Shown here piece after piece: positions 41,188 through 50,218 of a stretch of DNA of 64,000 bases. Source of the stretch: Subdoligranulum variabile (GTDB lineage: Bacteria > Bacillota > Clostridia > Oscillospirales > Ruminococcaceae). The stretch is from contig NZ_CP102293.1 of NCBI RefSeq assembly GCF_025152575.1, forward strand, positions 2,604,001 to 2,668,000. The letters run 5' to 3'. A model generated the notes under the pieces. It searched no databases. It saw only the letters and a list, made by a program, of their open reading frames with translations, and had not been told where the DNA came from. Positions within the stretch are counted from its first letter, which is position 1; each line of letters begins with the position of its first letter. A program made the translations under genes and the position numbers.

Positions 41188-42960
41188 ATGCCCGTATTAG
41201 ACGGTGATTTTGAAGCCTTCGTCACGAACCTTGGCAAGTACAACGAGGGTATGCTGGTCGGTGAGTGGGTGAAGCTGCCCACCACCGAGGAAGAGATGCA
41301 GAAGGTCTTTGAGCGCATCGGGATCGGCAAGCAGGATGAGTTCGGTCAGCCCTATGAAGAGTGGTTTATCACCGACTACGAATGCCCCATTTACGGCGTT
41401 CAGAAGATGCTTGGCGAGTACGAGAGCCTTGATAAGCTCAACTACCTTGCCGCTTTGATTGACGAGCTTTCCCTGAGCGATCAGGAAAAGCTCGTTGCCA
41501 TTATGGAGGCTGGCTGCGATGAGGTCAGCGACATCGACGATCTCATCAACCTGACGTTCAATCTGGACTGCTACGACATCATGCCCGGTATCAACGATGA
41601 ATCCGACCTCGGCTATTATTACGCCCACGAAGCCGGTATCTACGCTGAAAAGGATCTCGGTCCTCTGGCAAATTACATCGACTATGAACGCTATGGGCGC
41701 GACATTGCGATGGATGAGCAGGGACGCTTCACCGATGAGGGCTATGTCCGTGTCGCAAGCGAGAGGTGGGACAGGCAGTTTAACGGGGAGCTTGATGATA
41801 TTCCCGATGAATACCGGATCACCGGCTCAGGGGAAGTCACCGAGCGTGACAGCACCATCGCCGTTCTCATTGTTGAGCCGGGAAAGGAGCCTTATGTGAA
41901 GGAGATTGACTCCGGTCTGGAGTCCTTGCAGCATGAGGTCGGCGGTTACATCGAGGCAATTTATCCCTACGAAGACCCTGTTGCCTTAGTCTGCAACGAG
42001 GAAGGCAAGCTGGAAGGTCTGCCCCTGAACCGCGCTCTGCGGGATGAGGACGGTGACATCTACGACATTGTTGCCGGAACATTCTTGGTAGTCGGCTTGA
42101 CGGATGACAGCTTCGGTTCTCTGACCGTAGAGCAGATGCAGAAGTTCTCCGACCTCTTCAAAGTTCCGGAGCAGTTTGTTAAGTTGGGCGATAAGATTGT
42201 TGCGATCCCCATGATCTCGAAGGAACAGCAGAAACAGGAAGTCGCCCAGCAGAAGGACTTTGAGATGAACGCCGAAATCTCCGGTCTGACGGTTGCCGGT
42301 CACATCGGGACGTGGCACACCATTGACCAGCACGAAGTCGGCGGTCACAGCTTTTATCTGATGGAGCATGACACCTACGGCGATGAGGCGGCTTGCATCA
42401 TCGTCGATGAGCGCGGCAAACTCGTCCTTGATGATGTCTACAACGGCTTTGACGATGACACACTCCGCCTTCTTGACCTTGAAGTCAAGGAAGTGCCGGA
42501 AATGCCCGATCCCGCGCTCTCCGTTCAGGATATGAAGGACTACGGCTACGCATGGGCTGGCGTTCTTCCCGCCGGTCAGGAGGCGGCTGAGAAGGCTTTG
42601 GAGAAGGGCTGCGAGGTTTACCGTCTCTATTCCGATAACACCGAGGGCTTGTGCGTTGATGCCAAAGAGATTGCCGATCATGCGGCAAAGGGCGGAATGC
42701 TCGGTATCAGCAAGGGAAGCTGGATGGCGGCACTTGAGAAGGAAAACTACCTCAAGGCAGCGGAGATGTCGATGGAGGATGACTACGGCATGATTGACGG
42801 GATCATCAACAACGGTCCGAAGGAAGACAAGACCGCAGAGGTCAAAGCCCCCGAAAGGGGCGAAAAGTCCTCCATCATGGACAGGCTCAAGTCTGCAAAG
42901 GCTGAAAAGCAGAAGGAATGCTGCCCTCCCAAAAAGCACAAAGGAGAGATTGAGCTGTGA
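41188..42960 (+). CDS. ArdA-like antirestriction protein with DUF3846 and DUF4316
   Basis: A 590-aa multidomain protein. The ArdA domain (about 1-170: FEAFVTNLGKYNEGMLVGEW, acidic helices) mimics B-DNA and inhibits type I restriction enzymes. A DUF3846 domain (about 225-330) and a DUF4316-like C-terminal region follow. The ATG at 41188 has AAAGGAGG; the longer frame upstream has no ribosome binding site. The tail SIMDRL ... EIEL matches the other shared tails. It is notable beside a resident type I system in the same element. Confidence 0.82.
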   Translation: MPVLDGDFEAFVTNLGKYNEGMLVGEWVKLPTTEEEMQKVFERIGIGKQDEFGQPYEEWFITDYECPIYGVQKMLGEYESLDKLNYLAALIDELSLSDQEKLVAIMEAGCDEVSDIDDLINLTFNLDCYDIMPGINDESDLGYYYAHEAGIYAEKDLGPLANYIDYERYGRDIAMDEQGRFTDEGYVRVASERWDRQFNGELDDIPDEYRITGSGEVTERDSTIAVLIVEPGKEPYVKEIDSGLESLQHEVGGYIEAIYPYEDPVALVCNEEGKLEGLPLNRALRDEDGDIYDIVAGTFLVVGLTDDSFGSLTVEQMQKFSDLFKVPEQFVKLGDKIVAIPMISKEQQKQEVAQQKDFEMNAEISGLTVAGHIGTWHTIDQHEVGGHSFYLMEHDTYGDEAACIIVDERGKLVLDDVYNGFDDDTLRLLDLEVKEVPEMPDPALSVQDMKDYGYAWAGVLPAGQEAAEKALEKGCEVYRLYSDNTEGLCVDAKEIADHAAKGGMLGISKGSWMAALEKENYLKAAEMSMEDDYGMIDGIINNGPKEDKTAEVKAPERGEKSSIMDRLKSAKAEKQKECCPPKKHKGEIEL

Positions 42961-43178
42961 GCAGAAGTCAGAAATGGAGACAGGAGTGGTCGTTCTTCAT
43001 CGGGGACAGCGGACGCCGGAAGTATAACCGCTTCTGCGTCCGCTGCGTCCATAGCTGCAAGCAGAGTTTCCGTGCCGATCTCATCGCCTGTCCGCACTTC
43101 TCCCGCAAGGCATCGCAGTGTAGACAGTTAGGGGTCGAAAAAGCCTGTGATTGCAAGCCTCAGAGCGGCGCAAATTGA
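42957..43178 (+). CDS. small Cys-rich ICE protein
   Basis: A 73-aa basic protein (QKWRQEWSFFIGDSGRRKYNRFCVRCVHSCKQSFRA) with six cysteines. GTG start overlapping the previous stop (GTGA). Similar short proteins end antirestriction operons in CTn elements. The C-terminal 20 residues may be read-through of an older stop. A terminator follows at 43275. Confidence 0.6.
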   Translation: MSRSQKWRQEWSFFIGDSGRRKYNRFCVRCVHSCKQSFRADLIACPHFSRKASQCRQLGVEKACDCKPQSGAN

Positions 43179-43274
43179 CCAGCCTAAGTGATTGTATTCC
43201 CTGCGCAGTTTCTTCTTTAGCGCGGAAATAAGTGTCGATTTCGGCACTTGTTTGAATGCCCGGAAAACGAACCA

Positions 43275-43323
43275 AGAGCCTCTGTCGATGCCCGGTTTGG
43301 GTGTCGGCAGAGGCTCTTTTTTT
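43275..43323 (+). terminator. terminator of the main ICE operon
   Basis: AGAGCCTCTG (43275-43284) / CAGAGGCTCT (43308-43317) plus T7. Its T tract contains the stop codon of the convergent repressor gene. Confidence 0.85.
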
Positions 43324-43651
43324 ACGACATATTCAAAATAGCGGACAGCAGCTCTTGAACCTGTTGCCGGTATTCCGGCTTAATATCCGAAATACGTCTG
43401 GCAAGCGCAAGGGCTTCCGCTTCTGGCTCATCGGTCCCAAAGATAATTCGGTCCGCACTGACGCCCAGCAAACGGCAAAGACGCTGCAAGGCTTCAAGAG
43501 AAATACCGGAAGCACCACGCTCAATAGCACTCAGGTGATTCGGCGTCATGCCAAGCATTTCTGAGAGCGTGTCCTGCGTATAGCCCGCCTGTTCTCTTGC
43601 CACTTGAATATTGCCGCCGATTTCAATATTGATGTCCTTCTTCTCTCGCAT
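43322..43651 (-). CDS. XRE-family transcriptional regulator
   Basis: A 109-aa repressor-like protein with a Cro/CI helix-turn-helix at about 13-65 (QVAREQAGYTQDTLSEMLGMTPNHLSAIERG). A short C-terminal helix (ARRISDIKPEYRQQVQELL) is suited to dimerisation. The ATG at 43651 is preceded by GGTGGTGAGGC. It is divergent from the YpsA-like gene, with inverted repeats between them, so it probably represses both. Confidence 0.85.
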   Translation of the reverse strand: MREKKDINIEIGGNIQVAREQAGYTQDTLSEMLGMTPNHLSAIERGASGISLEALQRLCRLLGVSADRIIFGTDEPEAEALALARRISDIKPEYRQQVQELLSAILNMS

Positions 43652-43672
43652 AGCCTCACCACCTTTGCATTT

Positions 43673-43766
43673 AGTGTACCTAACGGCGGTGTCATTATCC
43701 ACGGTACGCCGTCGTTGATTTTACTAACGACAATGCGTTGACTGTCCGTGATGAGGGTGATAGAAT
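43673..43766. promoter_or_regulatory. divergent promoter and operator region
   Basis: Rightward: TTGACT (43738-43743) and TAGAAT (43761-43766), 17 bases apart. Leftward: -10 TACACT (43678-43673) with a weak TGGATA -35. Between them lie two dyads, ACGGCG/CGCCGT (43683-43688 with 43707-43712) and GTCGTT/AACGAC (43711-43716 with 43725-43730), probable sites of the XRE protein. Confidence 0.6.
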
Positions 43767-43802
43767 GGAGTTACCTACCAAAAGAGTGAAAGAAGGGGTG
43801 TC

Positions 43803-44378
43803 ATGTCGCGCATTATTGAGTTTAGAAAGTCTGCTCAAAAAGCTGAAAAGCAATCCGTTCAAGGCAAGACTTGTGCGTTTACCGGTCATAGACCGCAGAG
43901 TCTTCCGTTCGGCTTTGATGAATCCGATAAGCGTTGTACTTCTTTGAAATCTGTTATGCGGGATCAGATTGTAGCACTCATCGAGAACGAGGGCGTCACG
44001 CATTTTATTACCGGCATGGCTCTTGGCGTCGATATGTACGCTGCGGAAATTGTACTCGATTTGAAATCAAAATACCCTCACATTACTCTGGAAAGTGCAA
44101 TCCCTTGTGAGACACAAGCGATCAAATGGTCTATGGCTTCACGGGAACGGTATTATAATATCGCGGCAAAGTGTGACAAGGAGACCATGCTGCAACGGGA
44201 GTACACGTCGGACTGCATGGACAAGAGAAATCGGTACATGGTCGATCACGCCGATTATATTCTCGCAGTATGGAATGGATGCCCCAGCGGTACCGGGAAC
44301 ACCGTGAGATATGCCCACAAAAAGGGCAAATCTATCATCGTTATCAATCCGGTTTCCCTTGATGTCACGCGGGAATAA
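43803..44378 (+). CDS. YpsA/SLOG-family protein (DUF1273-like)
   Basis: A 191-aa protein with CAFTGHRPQSLPFGFDES and FITGMALGVDMYAAEIVLDLK, then a nucleotide-binding-like ADYILAVWNGCPSGTGNTVRYA, the YpsA pattern of the SLOG superfamily. SLOG proteins bind nucleotides or derivatives and often occur in mobile-element conflict systems. It is controlled from the divergent region at 43673-43766. Confidence 0.8.
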   Translation: MSRIIEFRKSAQKAEKQSVQGKTCAFTGHRPQSLPFGFDESDKRCTSLKSVMRDQIVALIENEGVTHFITGMALGVDMYAAEIVLDLKSKYPHITLESAIPCETQAIKWSMASRERYYNIAAKCDKETMLQREYTSDCMDKRNRYMVDHADYILAVWNGCPSGTGNTVRYAHKKGKSIIVINPVSLDVTRE

Positions 44379-44398
44379 GGCAAAAATCCCACTCCTGA

Positions 44399-44560
44399 AT
44401 CAAGCGTTGCGAAAACCGTGAAGTATTTCCCGATAGTGAATACACATTGCACTACTCGGTGATTATTGGAAACGTGTACGGCGTATGCTGCCCAGTGAAC
44501 ATCTCCACGGAACACATCGAATTTTCACGGCTTCGTAAAACGGAAAGTGTCACCTTATGA
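44399..44560 (+). pseudogene. possible C-terminal gene remnant
   Basis: An open frame of 53 codons, ending GVCCPVNISTEHIEFSRLRK-ESVTL before TGA. It has no ATG and no ribosome binding site, so it looks like the end of a lost gene. No family recognised. Confidence 0.3.
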
Positions 44561-44601
44561 ACAGTCCCTTGCCGAGAGAAAAATAAATCGCTGGAAACGG
44601 G

Positions 44602-44647
44602 AACGCCCCCGGCACTGTGCGTCTGGCACAGTGTCGGGGGCGTTTTT
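44602..44647 (+). terminator. strong terminator left of the insertion sequence
   Basis: ACGCCCCCGGCACTGTGC pairs with GGCACAGTGTCGGGGGCGT (one mismatch bulge) around GTCT, followed by T5. Confidence 0.85.
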
Positions 44648-44756
44648 CCGTGTCTTAGTTATGAGACAGTTCATTTAGTGTGCCCTTCCCGGTTTCGTGG
44701 ACAGTAAAAATGAAGAAAAAACAGAAAGAAACGCAGGATATCTTGTCGTATCACAG

Positions 44757-45581
44757 TCAGGCGGCGGGATGCTCAGACAAGGCACGCGCGAAGGCATCCG
44801 GAGGACGCCAGCCAATAGAGGAATGCGGGCGCACCGGGTTGTAAAAGGTCTCGATATAAGCGAAGACGTCTGCCATGGCTTGTGCCCTTGAGGCGAAATG
44901 GCGCAGATGGACGCACTCGCACTTGAGGCAGCTGAAGAAGTTTTCGGCCACGGCGTTGTCATAGGGATCGCCCTTGCGGGACATGCTTTGCCGGATGCCG
45001 AGGCTGGCGAGACGCTGACGGTAAGCGTAGGCGGCGTATTGGACGCCGCGGTCGGAGTGGAAGATGAGGCCGGGCAGAGGCTTGCGGCGCCGGACGGCCA
45101 TGCCGAGGGCGGCGAGAGTGAGATTTGTGTCGATGCGGTCGGAGAAGGCGTAGCCGACGATCTGCTTTGTGCAAAGGTCTTTCACAACAGCGCAGTAGAG
45201 CCAGCCCTCGCCGGTGGGGATATAGGTAATATCGCCGACCCATGCGGTGTCTGGCTTGTCAAAGGAGAAGCGGCGCGCAAGGAGATTGGGCGCGATGGGG
45301 TGCGCGTGTCTTGAGTTGGTCGTGGCTTTGTAGGCACGCCTGCGTGTGGAGGAGATGTTCATCTCGTTCATCAGGCGGTGGATGCGCTTGCGCGAGCAGG
45401 AAAGCTGCGGGCGGATCAGGTGATACAGGCTGTCCAGCCCAAGGGCGGGATAACGCTGGTGCAGGCTCAGCAGCCGGCGTTTCAGTTCCTGATCCTTCTG
45501 CCGGCGCAAAGAGGGTTTGCGGCCCAGCCATTCGTAGTACCCGCTGCGGGAGACCTCCAGCAGTCGGCATACAAGTTCCAC
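44757..45581 (-). CDS. IS3-family transposase OrfB (DDE domain)
   Basis: A 274-aa rve-type integrase core. The DDE acidic residues are visible in AWVGDITYIPTGEG, GLIFHSDRGVQYAAYAY and DNAVAENFFSCLKCE. An HTH_21-like segment precedes it. It is normally made as an OrfAB fusion by -1 slippage on A7 (45653-45659). The -1 frame continues from there through IRRHTFQTIEDKY into this ORF. A GTG at 45581 is the longest standalone start. Confidence 0.88.
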   Translation of the reverse strand: MELVCRLLEVSRSGYYEWLGRKPSLRRQKDQELKRRLLSLHQRYPALGLDSLYHLIRPQLSCSRKRIHRLMNEMNISSTRRRAYKATTNSRHAHPIAPNLLARRFSFDKPDTAWVGDITYIPTGEGWLYCAVVKDLCTKQIVGYAFSDRIDTNLTLAALGMAVRRRKPLPGLIFHSDRGVQYAAYAYRQRLASLGIRQSMSRKGDPYDNAVAENFFSCLKCECVHLRHFASRAQAMADVFAYIETFYNPVRPHSSIGWRPPDAFARALSEHPAA

Positions 45582-45625
45582 AGAGGCCCCCGCGCGGGCC
45601 GTACGGATGTACCGGTACTTGTCCT

Positions 45626-45946
45626 CTATGGTTTGGAAAGTATGCCGACGGATTTTTTTAGGATGTCAATGACCCCGTCTTTCTCTTCAAGCTTCTTGCG
45701 CAGTGCTCGAATCTCCGCCTCCAGTTCGCGCAGGCGTCTGGCGTCGCGGTTTTGGCGGTCTGCTTGCCCCGGCGATGGTGCGCCCGCCGCTTTCAGCCAG
45801 CTGCGCAGCGTGTCGATGCAGATGCCGAGTTCCGCGGCCACCTCCCGGCTGGGCCGCCCCTGCTCGGTGACCATCCGCACTGCCCCCGCCTTGAAGGCCT
45901 CATCGTAACGCGGCGGCGCTGGGTGTTTTCGTTCTTTGGTTGACAT
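45626..45946 (-). CDS. IS3-family transposase OrfA
   Basis: A 106-aa protein: helix-turn-helix (FKAGAVRMVTEQGRPSREVAAELGI ... LRSWLKAAG) and a leucine-zipper-like coiled coil (LRELEAEIRALRKKLEEKDGVIDILKK). It binds the terminal repeats and dimerises. The slippery A7 run lies near its 3' end, 12 codons before the stop. Confidence 0.88.
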   Translation of the reverse strand: MSTKERKHPAPPRYDEAFKAGAVRMVTEQGRPSREVAAELGICIDTLRSWLKAAGAPSPGQADRQNRDARRLRELEAEIRALRKKLEEKDGVIDILKKSVGILSKP

Positions 45947-45965
45947 TTTTCATTACCCCTTTCCA

Positions 45966-46193
45966 TTATACAGATTGTTTTTCTGTCCGGCAAATCGGGT
46001 ATGGGGGCACATTTTTATCCTGTTCAAGCCGGTCGTATATCTCTATCTTCGGCGGCTCGTGTTCATTTTGAAAAATACGGAGCGGGACGCCGATCAGATA
46101 TGCTACCTTTGACACAAGTTCATAGGTGCTGTCTTTGTAGGCAATCTGTTCTCCGGCATATTCGACGCCATTCAACATGACTGAATTGCCCAT
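45966..46193 (-). pseudogene. small ORF truncated by the insertion sequence
   Basis: About 60 native codons (MGNSVMLNGVEYAGEQIAYKD ... EIYDRLEQDKN) run into the IS right end at 46011. The last 14 residues are encoded by the IS terminal repeat. It lies just downstream of hsdR. Family not recognised. The missing part is not found on the other side of the IS. Confidence 0.55.
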
Positions 46194-46220
46194 GATCTAC
46201 TCCTTTCGATGGAACGCGGG

Positions 46221-49200
46221 TTATTGAGCGTACTTTTTGAAGTTTTCAGCTTGTTCCAGAACCTCCTTGTAGACATCATCAATGGTTACGGGGGGATAGT
46301 CAAATTCATCCAGTAGCAGTATGAGGTCAACTTGCAGATTTGCCTTAATGTCATCGCGGGTAGACCAGTCGGTGTATTTAGCTTTGTCATCGACAATAAT
46401 CTTAATCCGCTTTGACAATTCAATCATCTTATCGTCCGGGTACTCGAACTCATACTTCTTGGCAACCGCCTTGAGAATGTCATAAAAGGCTTTTTCCTCG
46501 TAGTCAATTCCCATGCCCTTGAAGGAGTCTTTTTCCTTTTTGAGTTCTTCAAGGAGCTTCGCAAGCTGCTCCGCCACATCGTCAAGAACTTCATTAGCAA
46601 AAGCCTCATCACGACGGCGATTGTTGTACTCATCAACAACCCGCTTGAGGCGGTCTGAGAACTCCATGCCCATAATGCGGTTGACCTTTTTATACTCATC
46701 AATCGCTTGAGAAAGAAGCCTCTGCAACACCTTTATCTTTGTGTTTGGAAGTTGGATTGCATTGATCTTATCCAGATACTCGTCACTGAAAATATCAACA
46801 GAGATGTGCTTTCCCGTCTCAAACAGTTCCTCTATACCATCAGATTGAATTGCACCTTCAAGAAGTTCACGGACACGGGTATTCATTTGTGAAATGTCAG
46901 GGGCATCACCCTTTGTGAGTTTGAAAAGAATAGAGCGCACAGCACAGTAGAAGTGCAGATAGTCCTTTTCTTTATCAGAGATAGCCTCACTTGAACTGCA
47001 TAGGTTGAACGCTTGTTTCATGCGTTTGACTGCCGCCATAAAGCGAGTTTCCAAATCTTCCGTGAGCTGTACATACTCAACAGCCCGATTGAGGCAAGCA
47101 AGCTGCTCTTTCGGTGAGCCGTTGAAGTAATCCGTGCTATTGAAGTTGTGGAACATCTGAGCCAAGACATCGAGCTGGTCTTTAACAATCGTGATAGACT
47201 GCTCGACGCCTTCAAACTCATCGCTCTCAAAGTTGGTGTATTTCTTGAGGGCGAGATTCATGTTTTTCTTAATGCCGATGTAGTCCACGATCAAGCCCTT
47301 GTCCTTGCCGGTATAGACGCGGTTGACGCGGGAAATCGTCTGGATAAGGCTGTGCTGCTGGATGGGCTTGTCGATGTAGATTGTGTCGAGTGCCGGTACG
47401 TCGAAGCCGGTAAGCCACATATCAACAACGATGGCAATTTTGAAGTTTGATTTAACGTTCTTAAACTGACGGTCAAACTCCTTGCGATCCTCTTTCGTTC
47501 CCAGCATTTCATATAGCTCAGGCTCATCATCTTTATTTCGCGTCATGATGAGCTTGATCTTCTCGATGGGTTTGAGTTCCTTTTTCTCTTTTTCCGTCAG
47601 TTGAACCCTGTCAGGGCAAATCTTTTTCTCTGCCCATTCCGGTCTCATTCCAACTATAATCTGATAAAAAGCGTATGCAATCTTGCGATTAGAGCAGACA
47701 AACATTGCTTTTCCTGCAACGGTAGCTCCTTCGGCAACGCGGGTCTCATAGTGGTTAATGAAGTCCTCCGCAACTGCGTGAAGTCGGTCAGGATCACCGA
47801 TGATCGCATCAATATGAGCAACCGCCTTCTGGCTTTCCTCAATCTGATGCTCATTTGCACCTTCAACAGCACAGCGGTCATAATAATCTTCAATTTCCCG
47901 AACCTTTGCCTGATCAAGAGTGACCCGTGCAGCGCGTCCGTCGTAGACAAGGTTGACTGTGATACCGTCTTTGACCGCCTCTGTCATTGTGTAGGCATCG
48001 ACAACCGGACCGAAGACTTCAATCGTGCCATCTACGGGCGTGCCGGTGAAACCGACATAGGTAGCATTGGGGAGAGAATCGTGTAGGTACTTTGCGAATC
48101 CATAGCTTCGCTCTACACCTTCGGCAGTGACCTTGACTTTCTGATCGAGGTTTATCTGACTACGGTGTGCTTCATCGGATATGCAGATCACATTCGCTCT
48201 ATCCGTCAGAAGCTCCAAGTCCTCGGTGAACTTTTGGATGGTGGTCATGTACACCCCACCGCTTGCCCTGCCTTGAAGTTCCTGACGCAGCTTTTCGCGG
48301 GAATCAATGCTCACAACGGTTTCGTCACCAATGTACTTCTTGGATGCTACAAACTGCTTTGAGAGCTGGTCGTCCAAATCCGTTCGGTCGGTAATAATCA
48401 GGATTGTAGGGCTATGGAAGAAGGTACTCTTCATAAGCATTCTTGTGAGGAAGAGCATAGTATAGCTTTTTCCGCAGCCTGTCGCGCCGAAGTATGTGCC
48501 GCCCTTGCCGTCCCCCTCCGGTCTGAGATGTGCCTTGATATTCTCAAACAGCTTGACCGCAGCAAAATACTGAGGATAGCGGCAGACGATTTTGAGGTCT
48601 TTGTCCGAGCTATCAGGGAAATAGACAAAATCCTTGATGACTGCCAAAAGCCGTTCTTTGCGGAACAGTCCACTCACCATAGTTACAAGGGAATTGATGC
48701 CGTCCAATTCCTTATCGTCAGCTTCAATCTTTCTCCACGCATAGAAGAAGTCATACGGGGAGAAGAAGGAACCGTATTTATTATTTGCACCATCGCTTAT
48801 GACGATGAAGGCGTTATACTTGAAGAGTTCAGGAATATCACGGCGATAACGCACGGTAAGCTGAGTATAGGCGTCCATGATCGTTGTGTTTTCTTTGACT
48901 GCGCTCTTGAACTCAAGCACAACAACAGGAATGCCGTTGATGAAGACAATCCCGTCCGGTATGCGTAGCTGGTTGTTGATGCCTTCAATTTCAAATTGAT
49001 TGACGATCTTGAACACGTTTTTCTCTGGCTCATCAAAGTCAATCAGCTCAATGTAAATGTCTTTCTTTGTGTGATCCTCACGGTTGAAGATGAAGCCGTC
49101 ACAAATCATTTTGCAGACTGCTTTGTTTGCTTCGTAGATCGTACCGGAAATAGACCTCAGGCGAAGGATGATGCTATCAACTTCGCTTGGGGTAAGTCCC

Positions 49201-49361
49201 TCTGAGGCATACCTGTTCAGGAGGTATTTCCGCAGATCGTCGATAAGCAGAACCTCAGAGCGTTCACGGTGGATCTGCTCACCATTCAAATAGATATACC
49301 CTTCATCTTGAAACAAATCCATGATGGACATTTCAAGAGAATGCTCATTGAAGTTCGCCAT
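46221..49361 (-). CDS. hsdR: type I restriction enzyme subunit R
   Basis: A 1046-aa motor and nuclease subunit. The PD-(D/E)xK nuclease lies at about 136-152 (DGIVFINGIPVVVLEFKSA, with D, E and K). Walker A GATGCGKS is near 293 and DEAH near 397. Helicase motifs follow (GFTGTPVDG, VDMWLTGFDVPALDT, ISRVNRVYTGKDKG). All motifs are intact. The ATG at 49361 has GGGGGA seven bases upstream. The start overlaps the HEPN gene end by 17 bases. With HsdM and HsdS it cleaves DNA lacking the system's methylation. Confidence 0.93.
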   Translation of the reverse strand: MANFNEHSLEMSIMDLFQDEGYIYLNGEQIHRERSEVLLIDDLRKYLLNRYASEGLTPSEVDSIILRLRSISGTIYEANKAVCKMICDGFIFNREDHTKKDIYIELIDFDEPEKNVFKIVNQFEIEGINNQLRIPDGIVFINGIPVVVLEFKSAVKENTTIMDAYTQLTVRYRRDIPELFKYNAFIVISDGANNKYGSFFSPYDFFYAWRKIEADDKELDGINSLVTMVSGLFRKERLLAVIKDFVYFPDSSDKDLKIVCRYPQYFAAVKLFENIKAHLRPEGDGKGGTYFGATGCGKSYTMLFLTRMLMKSTFFHSPTILIITDRTDLDDQLSKQFVASKKYIGDETVVSIDSREKLRQELQGRASGGVYMTTIQKFTEDLELLTDRANVICISDEAHRSQINLDQKVKVTAEGVERSYGFAKYLHDSLPNATYVGFTGTPVDGTIEVFGPVVDAYTMTEAVKDGITVNLVYDGRAARVTLDQAKVREIEDYYDRCAVEGANEHQIEESQKAVAHIDAIIGDPDRLHAVAEDFINHYETRVAEGATVAGKAMFVCSNRKIAYAFYQIIVGMRPEWAEKKICPDRVQLTEKEKKELKPIEKIKLIMTRNKDDEPELYEMLGTKEDRKEFDRQFKNVKSNFKIAIVVDMWLTGFDVPALDTIYIDKPIQQHSLIQTISRVNRVYTGKDKGLIVDYIGIKKNMNLALKKYTNFESDEFEGVEQSITIVKDQLDVLAQMFHNFNSTDYFNGSPKEQLACLNRAVEYVQLTEDLETRFMAAVKRMKQAFNLCSSSEAISDKEKDYLHFYCAVRSILFKLTKGDAPDISQMNTRVRELLEGAIQSDGIEELFETGKHISVDIFSDEYLDKINAIQLPNTKIKVLQRLLSQAIDEYKKVNRIMGMEFSDRLKRVVDEYNNRRRDEAFANEVLDDVAEQLAKLLEELKKEKDSFKGMGIDYEEKAFYDILKAVAKKYEFEYPDDKMIELSKRIKIIVDDKAKYTDWSTRDDIKANLQVDLILLLDEFDYPPVTIDDVYKEVLEQAENFKKYAQ

Positions 49362-50196
49362 TATCATTTCCCCCTAACTGCCTCTGCATTTCTGCTTCAA
49401 AGGCTTTTTCACTTTGCTGGAAGTCGTACTCCTGATACTTCAAACCCAGACGTGCCAGCATGAGTGTACCTTCCCAGTCATCTATATTTGAGTATTGAGT
49501 TGCGTGGTTTACATCTGTGAGAATACCAAGAATCAAGCCCGTACAATCAAGCGCAAAGTCTATCATTTCCTGAACGTCCGGATAGGAAATAGGGTAACGA
49601 TTCGGAAAGTTTTCACTGTTCACGATGCGCTTCTCATCGTTGTGGGCATAGAGTTTGTTTCTCTGCATTCGGATGTTATCTCTCTTTTTACTCAGTCCGT
49701 TGAACCGCTTCTGATATAGGTCTAAAAATTCTGGAAAAGTCAAATCCACCCGAACAGGAACATTGTCCGCATCAGGAATATCAAACGCGGCGAAGAGTTT
49801 TCTATCTGCCTCAACCCGATCCTTAAAAAAGCATTCCTCTTGCGGCTTGAGTTGGTGCTGATATGGGATCGGGTAGAAAAAGGTTGTTCCGTCATGATCC
49901 ACCGTCAAAGTTTCTCTGTACTTCGGGAAAAGGTCTTGATTTCCCTCGCATTTAACAAGGAGGGTTCCAATGGACACGACACCATTCGAGGTATCATACA
50001 GTTTGGCAATCTCCATGAAACAGGCTTTCATCAGAGCATCATAGACTGTATGGTAGAATGCTGGCGAAACCTTCATCTCTTCGGCATAATTACGTTGGTT
50101 CTTCCGATACTGCTGCATGATCAGGTAGTAGGCTTTTGCGTCGAAAGCTCCCTGGTGAAGTTCTTCGGCAATTCTGATCAATGTTTCCTTGTCCAT
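49345..50196 (-). CDS. HEPN/AbiU2-like protein inside the type I locus
   Basis: A 283-aa helical protein whose pattern (YHTVYDALMKACFMEIAKLYD near 48-68) matches the AbiU2-type HEPN domain. It carries RNKLYAH (R179-H185), an Rx(4-6)H signature seen in HEPN ribonucleases. Such proteins cause abortive infection by RNA cleavage. It overlaps hsdR, so it is co-translated with the restriction subunit. The ATG at 50196 lies just inside the left recombination site of the specificity region, so its promoter or leader can change with inversion. Confidence 0.65.
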   Translation of the reverse strand: MDKETLIRIAEELHQGAFDAKAYYLIMQQYRKNQRNYAEEMKVSPAFYHTVYDALMKACFMEIAKLYDTSNGVVSIGTLLVKCEGNQDLFPKYRETLTVDHDGTTFFYPIPYQHQLKPQEECFFKDRVEADRKLFAAFDIPDADNVPVRVDLTFPEFLDLYQKRFNGLSKKRDNIRMQRNKLYAHNDEKRIVNSENFPNRYPISYPDVQEMIDFALDCTGLILGILTDVNHATQYSNIDDWEGTLMLARLGLKYQEYDFQQSEKAFEAEMQRQLGGNDNGELQ

Positions 50197-50218
50197 TTTC
50201 GTCCCTCCCTTCGTAGGA

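Larger units (their letters stand above)
44679..46011 (-). mobile_element. IS3-family insertion sequence (IS150-like), 1333 bp
   Basis: Imperfect terminal inverted repeats begin TGTGCCC at 44679 and end GGGCACA at 46011; aligned inner parts share GGACAG and AAAA. It carries two overlapping frames, orfA and orfB, with an A7 slippery run between them. No 3-4-bp target duplication is visible (TAG on the left, TTT on the right). That suggests a rearrangement after insertion. Confidence 0.82.
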
